DNA of 6,670 nucleotides. It comes from Firmicutes bacterium UBA6418. Lineage in GTDB: Bacteria; Bacillota; Clostridia; Peptostreptococcales; Anaerovoracaceae. The notes under the pieces are model-generated. The model had not been told where the DNA came from. It made no database searches and saw only the letters and a list, made by a program, of their open reading frames with translations. Shown in pieces: positions 1 to 4,705 of the stretch. The stretch lies in assembly GCA_002439735.1 (NCBI GenBank), contig DJPG01000010.1, positions 1 to 6,670 on the forward strand. The letters run 5' to 3'. Position numbers and translations under genes: made by a program. Positions within the stretch are counted from its first letter, which is position 1. Each line of letters opens with the position of its first letter.

Positions 1-92
1 GCGAATCCGGCAAGCCGGACGAACTCAAGGCCAAATACGGCATGACTGCCGCCGACATCGTGCGCGCGGTGAAACAGCTCGTCAGAGCGTAG
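1..92 (+). CDS. Transketolase C-terminal subunit, 3' end only
   Basis: Reading from base 3, 29 codons and a TAG stop (90-92) give a C-terminal tail beginning ESGKPDELKAKYGMTAADIV. Transketolase C-terminal domains, in particular the small C-terminal subunit of split clostridial transketolases, end in this way, with a GESGKP-like stretch, then KYGLTA and a final amphipathic helix. Transketolase moves two-carbon ketol units between sugar phosphates in the cytosolic non-oxidative pentose phosphate pathway, using thiamine diphosphate. The thiamine-binding parts lie outside the window, so a split subunit cannot be told from a full-length enzyme or a related pyruvate dehydrogenase E1-beta-like protein. 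The assignment rests on the tail alone. No clear U-tract terminator follows the stop; only a 4-bp hairpin (77-88) is visible, inside the coding end. Confidence 0.72.
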   Translation, partial: ESGKPDELKAKYGMTAADIVRAVKQLVRA

Positions 93-108
93 GCGCGCAG
101 CCAAGCTT

Positions 109-130
109 ATCAAACAGATATCAAACGGAT
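109..130. repeat. 11-bp near-perfect tandem repeat
   Basis: ATCAAACAGAT (109-119) is followed directly by ATCAAACGGAT (120-130), with one mismatch. It lies 17 bases after the transketolase stop in non-coding DNA. The 11-bp period is close to one helical turn, so it could be a double binding site, but no known regulator motif was recognised. Confidence 0.6.
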
Positions 131-189
131 CTTGTTATTTACATCGCGATAGAATAAAAGAAGCGAATACATAAACCATAAGATGATCA

Positions 190-278
190 AAAGCCTGCAT
201 TGGATCCCGCAGCCTCCTCCACAGTGGTACATACAATACCGCTCAAGGGCAGACGCCGGGGATCGCGGTGCAGGCTTT
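190..278. other. Nested inverted repeat, possible structured RNA (orientation unknown)
   Basis: A perfect 10-bp outer stem pairs AAAGCCTGCA (190-199) with TGCAGGCTTT (269-278). Inside it GATCCC (203-208) can pair with GGGATC (259-264), AGTGGTA (223-229) with TACCGCT (237-243, one G-U pair), and GGC (248-250) with GCC (255-257). The result is a compact branched fold of about 90 nucleotides, in the gap between transketolase and spoIIGA. The arms are followed by TTTCTT on the plus strand and by TTTTGATC on the minus strand, so either direction could be transcribed, and a weak bidirectional terminator role is possible. No named RNA family could be assigned. The pairing is seen in the sequence; RNA function is inference. 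Confidence 0.4.
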
Positions 279-372
279 CTTGTACGTAGTTTCGGACTCT
301 GCGGATATGCCGCGTCAACGCATGCACCATGCGCTTTAAAAAACTAAAAAAATTTACGCCGCGCTCCCTGAT

Positions 373-411
373 TTCGACAAGATTCGCGGTTCGCGTGAGC
401 TATGCTATATG
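373..411 (+). promoter_or_regulatory. Candidate Spo0A-controlled spoIIG promoter
   Basis: TTCGACA (373-379) is the exact reverse complement of the Spo0A box TGTCGAA. A second TTCG core begins 10 bases later (383) and a third at 390; 10-bp spacing is that of tandem 0A boxes bound by a Spo0A dimer. About 21 bases after the perfect box lie -10-like hexamers TATGCT (401-406) and TATATG (406-411). In Bacillus subtilis the spoIIG promoter likewise has 0A boxes overlapping an unusually distant -35 element, with sigma-A polymerase activated by Spo0A~P. The layout here fits that, but the -10 match is only 4 of 6 and the leader before the Shine-Dalgarno sequence would be very short. The box is clear; the exact promoter is inference. 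Confidence 0.5.
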
Positions 412-427
412 CAAGAGGGTTGAGATT

Positions 428-1291
428 GTGATCATTTACGGGGAATATCTTTTTTTGGAGAATTTTATAACCGGGTGCCTGCTCCTGTTGCTGACCGGCA
501 GGCTGCTCGGAGAGAATGCGAGGCATCTGCGGCTGATCGCGGCGGCGACCTTGTGCGGACTCAGCAGCTTTGCCCTGCTTGCCGGTTCGCATACGATGAG
601 CGGGCTTTGCGGAATGGCTGCGCGGGGCGCGATCGTACTGCTCGTGCCGTATGTGGCGTTCGGCGCGGAGTCTTTTCGAAAACTGCTCAAAAAAAGCGTC
701 CTGTTTCTGGGATTGACCATGCTCTCCGGCGGCGCGGCGATGGCCTTTCTTTTATGGCAGCAGATTCCGGCTGTCAGCGGGAACGGGAGTCTTTATATGG
801 AAGCGGTCACCTATCTGCAGCTTCTGTGCTGGGGAACTCTGGCTTTCGGTCTTTCCTGGTGGTTTGTCAAGTTGATCCGGCATCTGCGGCTTGCGCAGTG
901 GACACAAGGGTCGATGGATGTGGTGCTCTCCCGAGGACAAGAGGCCTGCAAGCTGCATGCGGCGCTGGATACGGGCAACTGCCTTTGCGAACCGGTCAGC
1001 GGCCGACCGGTGATCCTGGTTGACCGAAAGGGTCGCAAAAAGCTGGGACTTCCGGCAAGGCTCGACCAAGGCATCTATGCGCAGCGCTTTGTGCTGATCC
1101 CATTCAAGGCGGTCGGAACCGGAGCGGGACTGCTGGAGGGACTGCGCACGGACTGCATCTCTTTTGTGGGCAAAAGAATTGAGAAAGCGGTGCTGGCTTT
1201 TTACGACGGCGACTTTGGAGAAGCGGAAGCACTTATGAACAGAGAGGTTTTGAATTATGAGATTTTGGAAAATGATACAAAAGCTTCGTGA
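428..1291 (+). CDS. spoIIGA: Sporulation sigma-E factor-processing peptidase SpoIIGA
   Basis: This membrane aspartic protease cleaves the pro-sequence from pro-sigma-E in the mother cell, after a signal from the forespore protein SpoIIR (family knowledge). The protein has five hydrophobic segments in its N-terminal half (about residues 7-24, 36-53, 62-80, 89-109 and 127-149), then a soluble protease domain. The motif ALDTGN puts the catalytic Asp at residue 181, next to Asp183 of the B. subtilis protein; the following PVSGRPVILVD fits the same family. I chose GTG at 428 because the protein then begins MIIYGEYLFLENF, like the family N-terminus, and AGAGGG (414-419) sits 8 bases upstream. The longer frame from ATG 329 would add a 33-residue basic tail and begin inside a small hairpin. 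Length is 287 residues, against about 309 in B. subtilis. The 3' end overlaps sigE by 35 bases, as expected for co-expression of protease and substrate. Confidence 0.93.
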   Translation: MIIYGEYLFLENFITGCLLLLLTGRLLGENARHLRLIAAATLCGLSSFALLAGSHTMSGLCGMAARGAIVLLVPYVAFGAESFRKLLKKSVLFLGLTMLSGGAAMAFLLWQQIPAVSGNGSLYMEAVTYLQLLCWGTLAFGLSWWFVKLIRHLRLAQWTQGSMDVVLSRGQEACKLHAALDTGNCLCEPVSGRPVILVDRKGRKKLGLPARLDQGIYAQRFVLIPFKAVGTGAGLLEGLRTDCISFVGKRIEKAVLAFYDGDFGEAEALMNREVLNYEILENDTKAS

Positions 1292-1976
1292 AAAGTTTAC
1301 CCTGCGGCGCTTGCTCCGCCAGGCAAAGAGCATCTATTATATCGGCGGCAGCGATGTGCTTCCGGAACCGTTGGACAGTGAAGAGGAACAGCGCTTCCTT
1401 GCCGCATATGCGGCAGGCAGTGAGGAAGCGCGCAGCATGCTGATCGAACATAACCTCAGGCTGGTCGTCTATATCGCCAAAAAATTCGAAAACGCAGGGA
1501 TCAATGTGGAAGATCTGATCTCGATCGGCACCATCGGTCTGATTAAAGCGGTGAATACGTTCAAAGTGGACAAAAATATCAAGCTGGCGACCTATGCTTC
1601 CCGCTGCATCGAAAATGAGATCCTGATGTATCTGCGCAGAAGCACCAAGCTTAAGAGTGAGGTCAGCCTCGACGAACCGCTCAATGTCGACTGGGACGGC
1701 AACGAACTGCTGCTCAGTGATATCCTGGGGACGGAGAACGACATCGTGTCGCAGCATCTGGAAGAGGAGGTCAACCGCAAGCTGCTTTACGGCGCGATGG
1801 AAAAGCTCGCGCCAAGGGAACGCGAGCTGATGGAAATGCGCTTCGGACTCAAAAACGGCAAAGAAATGACCCAAAAGGAGGTTGCGGATAAACTGGGGAT
1901 TTCACAATCCTATATTTCCCGTCTGGAAAAGCGCATCATCACCCGCCTGCAGCGTGAGATGCGCAAGCTCGGCTGA
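1257..1976 (+). CDS. sigE: RNA polymerase sporulation sigma factor sigma-E, made as pro-sigma-E
   Basis: This sigma-70-family factor directs early mother-cell transcription during sporulation. Its 239 residues equal the length of B. subtilis sigma-E. Residues 1-27 are a basic, amphipathic pro-sequence that keeps the factor inactive at the membrane. The junction Tyr27-Tyr28 followed by IGGS matches the known processing region. Region 2 spans about 60-130 (NLRLVVYIAKKFEN, then DLISIGTIGLIKAVNTF and KLATYASRCIENEI). Region 4 spans about 178-231, with a helix-turn-helix in TQKEVADKLGISQSYISRLE for -35 recognition. The ATG at 1257 has AGAGAGG 9 bases upstream (1241-1247), inside spoIIGA; the alternative ATG at 1272 has a poorer ribosome site and would trim the pro-sequence. 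Translation is probably coupled to spoIIGA through the 35-base overlap. No anomaly is visible, and the assignment is very firm. Confidence 0.97.
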   Translation: MRFWKMIQKLREKFTLRRLLRQAKSIYYIGGSDVLPEPLDSEEEQRFLAAYAAGSEEARSMLIEHNLRLVVYIAKKFENAGINVEDLISIGTIGLIKAVNTFKVDKNIKLATYASRCIENEILMYLRRSTKLKSEVSLDEPLNVDWDGNELLLSDILGTENDIVSQHLEEEVNRKLLYGAMEKLAPRERELMEMRFGLKNGKEMTQKEVADKLGISQSYISRLEKRIITRLQREMRKLG

Positions 1977-2003
1977 GGACTGCCAGGCCGAGGCTTGCCG
2001 GAC

Positions 2004-2034
2004 TCCGCTGCATCGACTCCGCTGCGGATTTTTT
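2004..2034 (+). terminator. Intrinsic terminator after sigE
   Basis: TCCGCTGC (2004-2011) pairs with GCTGCGGA (2021-2028) across a 9-base loop, with a single T-T mismatch, and runs straight into TTTTTT (2029-2034). A GC-rich stem plus U-tract 28 bases after the sigE stop is a classic Rho-independent terminator. It implies that sigG is mainly expressed from its own promoter. The stem is built on a GACTCCGCTGC-type direct repeat (2001-2011 and 2015-2025). Confidence 0.75.
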
Positions 2035-2089
2035 CTCAGCATGAGATCAAAGAAAGACAAGGAGGCGGAAGGGAACCGATAATTGGCAG

Positions 2090-2119
2090 GTATGAATCGC
2101 AGCGCCATCGTACATAACA
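2090..2119 (+). promoter_or_regulatory. Candidate forespore (sigma-G/sigma-F type) promoter of sigG
   Basis: GTATG (2090-2094) fits the forespore -35 pattern G-H-A-T-R. It is separated by 18 bases from CATAACA (2113-2119), which matches the sigma-G -10 pattern CATNNTA except at one position. Transcription would start near 2126, leaving a leader of about 95 bases before sigG. In B. subtilis sigG is started by sigma-F and then autoregulated by sigma-G, so such a site is expected here. Short degenerate motifs like these occur by chance, so the call is tentative. Confidence 0.33.
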
Positions 2120-2135
2120 ATCTTATACGTTACAT

Positions 2136-2193
2136 ATGCAGCGCAGATCTCGCACGCGATAGGAATCTCATCGCAAGCAGGATCCGCCTGCAT
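2136..2193 (+). promoter_or_regulatory. Hairpin-forming leader of sigG mRNA
   Basis: Two small hairpins stand side by side: GCGAT (2156-2160) with ATCGC (2170-2174), and GCAGG (2177-2181) with CCTGC (2187-2191). A competing longer fold pairs ATGCAG (2136-2141) with CTGCAT (2188-2193). The structures end just before the Shine-Dalgarno sequence GAGGA (2206-2210). B. subtilis sigG mRNA is known to have a hairpin leader that lowers translation, so a similar damping role is plausible here; the pairing is seen, the role is inferred. Confidence 0.35.
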
Positions 2194-2221
2194 CAAATTG
2201 CGAATGAGGACTGGTGTGACT

Positions 2222-2992
2222 ATGGTGAACAAAGTGGAAATCTGCGGGGTGAATACCGCGAAGCTGCCGCTTTACAAAGAAGCGGAAATGATGCAGATGA
2301 TTGAAAAGATACAGGCAGGCGATAAAGCTGTCCGGGATGAATTTATCAAAGGAAATCTCAGACTGGTGCTCAGCGTGATCCAACGCTTTTCCAACCGTGG
2401 TGAAAATCCGGACGATCTGTTTCAAGTAGGCTGCATCGGTCTGATCAAGGCACTGGATAATTTTGATCTGAGCCATGGCGTGAAGTTTTCGACCTACGCG
2501 GTACCCATGATCATCGGGGAGATCCGCCGTTATCTCAGAGACAACAACGCGATCCGCGTTTCCCGTTCCATGCGGGATCTGGCCTATAAGGCGCTGCAGG
2601 CGAAAGAGACCCTTGCCAATCAGCTGCAGCGGGAACCGACCATCGAAGAGATCGCGAAGTTCATGGAGACAGATCGGGAAGACATCGTGATGGCGCTGGA
2701 GTCGATCCAGGAACCGGTCTCGCTGTTCGAACCGGTCTTCCACGATGACGGCGACGCCCTGTATGTGATGGATCAGGTGCAGGATACCAAGAACACCGAT
2801 CTGAACTGGATCGAAAATCTATCTCTGTCGGAGGCAATGAAAAAACTGACCCCACGCGAACGCCATATCCTCAACATGCGCTTCTTTGAGGGCAAGACCC
2901 AGATGGAAGTCGCGCGCGAAATCTCCATCAGCCAGGCACAGGTCAGCCGCCTGGAAAAAAACGCGCTCAAATATATGCGAAAATATGTGTGA
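2222..2992 (+). CDS. sigG: RNA polymerase sporulation sigma factor sigma-G (late forespore)
   Basis: Sigma-G directs late transcription in the engulfed forespore, including small acid-soluble spore proteins and germination genes. The start NKVEICGVNTAKLP is the family signature. Region 2 covers about 40-110 (NLRLVLSVIQRF, DDLFQVGCIGLIKALDNFDL, KFSTYAVPMIIGEIRRYLRD), region 3 about 113-190 and region 4 about 202-253 (GKTQMEVAREISISQAQVSRLEK as two overlapping motif halves). Length from ATG 2222 is 256 residues; B. subtilis has 260. Start choice is uncertain: GAGGA (2206-2210) is 11 bases from ATG 2222 but only 5 from an in-frame GTG at 2216, which would add two residues. Either start may be weak, which would suit a factor needing tight control. 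Compared with my recollection of B. subtilis, Asn45, reported as important for binding of the anti-sigma factor Gin/CsfB, is replaced by Lys43 here. Identity as sigma-G is firm. Confidence 0.96.
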   Translation: MVNKVEICGVNTAKLPLYKEAEMMQMIEKIQAGDKAVRDEFIKGNLRLVLSVIQRFSNRGENPDDLFQVGCIGLIKALDNFDLSHGVKFSTYAVPMIIGEIRRYLRDNNAIRVSRSMRDLAYKALQAKETLANQLQREPTIEEIAKFMETDREDIVMALESIQEPVSLFEPVFHDDGDALYVMDQVQDTKNTDLNWIENLSLSEAMKKLTPRERHILNMRFFEGKTQMEVAREISISQAQVSRLEKNALKYMRKYV

Positions 2993-3020
2993 AGCGAAGC
3001 AAAAAGAATGCAAAGAAAGT

Positions 3021-3052
3021 GACAATCCTATGTGTTTAAGCATAGGATTGTC
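3021..3052. terminator. Perfect 12-bp hairpin between convergent sigG and the secreted-protein gene
   Basis: GACAATCCTATG (3021-3032) and CATAGGATTGTC (3041-3052) form a perfect stem around the 8-base loop TGTTTAAG, 28 bases after the sigG stop. On the plus strand the stem is followed by TGAAAAAAATT, with no U-tract. On the minus strand it is followed by the loosely T-rich ACTTTCTTTGC. Its place between convergent genes suggests a bidirectional terminator or transcript-end stabiliser. It also marks the change from GC-rich to AT-rich sequence, so a mobile-element remnant cannot be excluded. Confidence 0.5.
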
Positions 3053-3262
3053 TGAAAAAAATTATGAAAACTATAGGAGCATATTTGACGCATCGTCACT
3101 GTATGAACTCTATGGTATATGCATGTAAAACTTCATAATATATATCAAGAATTCTATTCGTTCGTTTATCTTTTGAACAGACTTCAGAATCTAGGATTTG
3201 TATATAAAATGTGTTTTGGAAATTGTACCGGTAGTTCGTACGGTGCTTCTGTGAGTATCATA
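3053..3262. other. AT-rich gap without a supported gene
   Basis: No convincing gene lies here. A plus-strand frame opening near 3119 has no Shine-Dalgarno sequence and runs antisense into the secreted-protein gene. One modest hairpin is present at 3225-3246: ACCG (3227-3230) and TA (3232-3233) pair with TA and CGGT (3239-3244) around GTTCG, with a bulged G. It lies 17 bases past the minus-strand stop and is followed on that strand by AATTTCC, so it is a weak terminator candidate for that gene. Confidence 0.3.
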
Positions 3263-4174
3263 CTAGAAACGATAATCCATATTAGCAGTGACGGTAACGC
3301 TAGCAGAGCTAGGAGTATCATTCCCTGTAGTTCCGTATTTCACCTTCCAGGTTATTCCGTGATTTTCATCCATTTTTGCATTTGATGTGGTTATAGAGGC
3401 TGGAAGATTTACATTAACCATGTTATTCAATCCAGAGATCGCAACTGTTCCGGAGGCAGCGTTTTCATCTGAATAACCACTTTCCGCATATATGGTTGCA
3501 GAAGTGCCTCCGGCAACAGCACTGTAAATTAAATCTACGGTCGCAAAGAAAGTACCCACTGCTGGATGCAATTGTGAAAAAACATTGAATAAGTTTGGCA
3601 TCTGGTCGCCATCCCCATCAGGTGTTATTTCCATTACGTCTAAAAAATCTTTTTTTGAACATTTGAATGTCAAATCTGCAGAAACGGGGTATGCAGATGT
3701 TGCACCGCTAATATAAGATAAAACATTAGCAGAACGACCAAATACCCGAACTAATTCAAACCCTATTTCTTTACTGCCTCTATCTCGGTAGTCTCTTTTT
3801 GCAACAGACATAATGATTGCTTCTGCACCAGAGGTTGAGCCGAGAGAAGTGCCTGCAACAACATCGACATGCGCGTATTTATCGTAGTTTGCAGCAAGTG
3901 ACAGAGAAGAATCTCTCTTTATGAAATTTGTGTGATTAGAATTGAGGAAATGATTATAATATTCCTCATATTTCTCAAACAATTCTCTGAAGAATAAAAC
4001 TTGTCCGTTTTCTTCAAGATAATTAAACGAAACGGAAGCAATGCTTTGCCTGAAATCTAAGCTACTGCAAAAATCAATTGTAATCGGAATCCGTTTTTCG
4101 TTCATCAAAACATAGGTTTTTATTACATCCATGTGAAGGGATTTCCCAACCGCATAGGTTTCTGTTTTTAACAA
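3263..4174 (-). CDS. C-terminal fragment of the broken secreted protein
   Basis: This open frame of 303 codons begins at a TTG (4174-4172) without a Shine-Dalgarno sequence, so it is probably not translated on its own. It corresponds to residues 113-415 of the restored protein. The first third (AVGKSLHMDVIKTYVLMNEK, RIPITIDF) alternates strands and helices. The middle contains a Gly/Ser/Ala-rich stretch (DVVAGTSLGSTSGAEAI) and an acidic run ITPDGDGDQMPN, where D-G-D-G-D resembles a calcium-binding or dockerin-like loop but stands alone. The last 70 residues are rich in Thr, Ser, Val and Asn, as in extracellular beta-sandwich domains. Frame B upstream of the TTG stays open back to the duplication, where TGA and TAA close it. 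No function can be assigned. Confidence 0.5.
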   Translation of the reverse strand: MLKTETYAVGKSLHMDVIKTYVLMNEKRIPITIDFCSSLDFRQSIASVSFNYLEENGQVLFFRELFEKYEEYYNHFLNSNHTNFIKRDSSLSLAANYDKYAHVDVVAGTSLGSTSGAEAIIMSVAKRDYRDRGSKEIGFELVRVFGRSANVLSYISGATSAYPVSADLTFKCSKKDFLDVMEITPDGDGDQMPNLFNVFSQLHPAVGTFFATVDLIYSAVAGGTSATIYAESGYSDENAASGTVAISGLNNMVNVNLPASITTSNAKMDENHGITWKVKYGTTGNDTPSSASVTVTANMDYRF

Positions 4175-4212
4175 TTGGTTTTCAAAATGAAATGGAATTT
4201 TTCCAGAACCAA

Positions 4213-4524
4213 TTAGGATTTCTCCGCTTCCGGTGACATGTAAGCCTTTATCATCATTATATTTATATCATTATATTTATCTTGGAAAAATAAGTGAAAT
4301 CCATCAGATGTGGAAAAACTGTTCAGCGCATTTTGTGTGGTATTTGCATTGCGGCTTGCATAATTTTTCAATTCGTTTAATCCGCTTTGATTCATAATTT
4401 GAAGACTTTGCGTATCTTTTGCAAGACTAAGAAAGATGGAAACTGAAGAGGACTCTGCATAAACAAATTGTACACAAGAAAAAACTAAAACAAAAATCAT
4501 CACAACGCTTAATATCTTTTTCAT
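4213..4524 (-). CDS. Signal-peptide-bearing N-terminal fragment of the broken secreted protein
   Basis: This is the part that can still be translated: 103 residues from ATG at 4524-4522 to TAA at 4215-4213. Residues 1-23 form a signal peptide: Lys2-Lys3, a hydrophobic core (ILSVVMIFVLVF) and a V-Y-A site before Glu24. Residues 24-86 are polar and probably helical (LAKDTQSLQIMNQSGLNELK). Residues 87-103 come from the shifted frame after the duplication and have no evolutionary meaning. GAGGGAGGT (complement of 4531-4539) lies 6 bases upstream of the ATG. If expressed, it would export a short peptide to the cell surface or medium. Cys17 lies inside the hydrophobic core, not in a convincing lipobox, so an ordinary signal peptidase I substrate is favoured. 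No family was recognised. Confidence 0.6.
   Translation of the reverse strand: MKKILSVVMIFVLVFSCVQFVYAESSSVSIFLSLAKDTQSLQIMNQSGLNELKNYASRNANTTQNALNSFSTSDGFHLFFQDKYNDINIMMIKAYMSPEAEKS
4253..4280. repeat. Perfect 14-bp tandem duplication inside a coding frame
   Basis: ATCATTATATTTAT occurs twice head to tail (4253-4266 and 4267-4280) without a mismatch. The unit is not a multiple of three, so two copies put the secreted-protein gene out of frame and one copy restores it. Short AT-rich tandem repeats of this kind can expand and contract by strand slippage, so the state may be reversible. The identity of the copies points to a recent event. Confidence 0.9.
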
Positions 4525-4705
4525 AATAATACCTCCCTCAATTTAAAGTGTATCCGCTTGTATCCTTCATAACATAAACAGGTCAGATTGTATATCGACT
4601 GACGGTTTAGCAGCATATTCTTGGAAAAAAGTAGAGTTTTGAAGAAAATTCCTCTATAATAAAAGCAGATAACGGAAAATATGGAAAATGACGAGGGGGA
4701 AAAGC
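4525..4705. promoter_or_regulatory. Divergent control region of the secreted-protein gene and the XRE regulator
   Basis: On the plus strand a perfect TATAAT (4655-4660) is preceded at 17 bases by a poor -35 match, TAGAGT (4632-4637). It would give a leader of about 40 bases before the regulator, with ribosome site GAGGGGG (4693-4699). An inverted repeat GTCAG (4582-4586) and CTGAC (4599-4603), with a 12-base spacer, lies centrally and is a candidate operator for the adjacent XRE protein. Closer to the secreted-protein gene, GTATCC is repeated at 4550-4555 and 4560-4565, exactly one helical turn apart. No convincing minus-strand promoter was found. The -10 element is strong; the operator is a guess from position and symmetry. 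Confidence 0.45.

Larger units (their letters stand above)
3263..4524 (-). pseudogene. Secreted protein gene split by a 14-bp tandem duplication
   Basis: Two minus-strand frames, 4524-4213 and 4174-3263, are best read as one gene. The first frame goes out of phase inside a perfect 14-bp tandem duplication (4253-4280). Taking out one copy joins residue 86 (QDKYND) to DKGLHVTGSGEILIGSGK and on into the second frame with no stop: 1248 bases, 415 residues. The upstream part has a strong ribosome site (GAGGGAGGT, complement of 4531-4539) and a signal peptide; the downstream part has neither a ribosome site nor a good start. As it stands only a 103-residue secreted peptide would be made, ending in 17 out-of-frame residues. 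The intact product would be a secreted protein with no recognised domain and a beta-strand-like C-terminus. It could be a decayed gene, a phase-variable gene, or in principle an assembly artefact. The split is seen directly; the single-gene ancestry is strong inference. Confidence 0.8.

Noticed and set aside
150..155. TAGAAT as a -10 element upstream of spoIIGA
   Set aside because: It matches TATAAT in 5 of 6 positions, but no acceptable -35 sequence lies 16-18 bases upstream; TTGTTA (132-137) is only 12 bases away.
190..278. Bacterial SRP (4.5S) RNA or 6S RNA
   Set aside because: Pieces such as CAAGGGCAGA and GCCGGGGAT look similar to parts of these RNAs, but the SRP domain IV with its GGAA tetraloop is absent and the element is about half the length of a 6S RNA.
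329..427. Upstream extension of spoIIGA from ATG 329
   Set aside because: The extra 33 residues are basic and unlike any SpoIIGA N-terminus, the ATG lies within a small hairpin (319-333) without a ribosome site, and the candidate Spo0A box and promoter lie inside this stretch.
2083..2304. Small plus-strand gene ahead of sigG, after GGAGG at 2061-2065
   Set aside because: The ribosome site is 17 or more bases from any start, the frame overlaps the start of sigG out of phase, and its product resembles nothing.
3119..3385. 88-codon plus-strand frame after sigG
   Set aside because: It has no ribosome site and its second half is antisense to the secreted-protein gene, so it is likely a chance frame in AT-rich DNA.
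3614..3631. Calcium-binding/dockerin-like loop DGDGDQ in the secreted protein
   Set aside because: It is a single acidic run without the paired 22-residue repeats of dockerins or the glycine-rich repeats of RTX proteins, so no domain was called.
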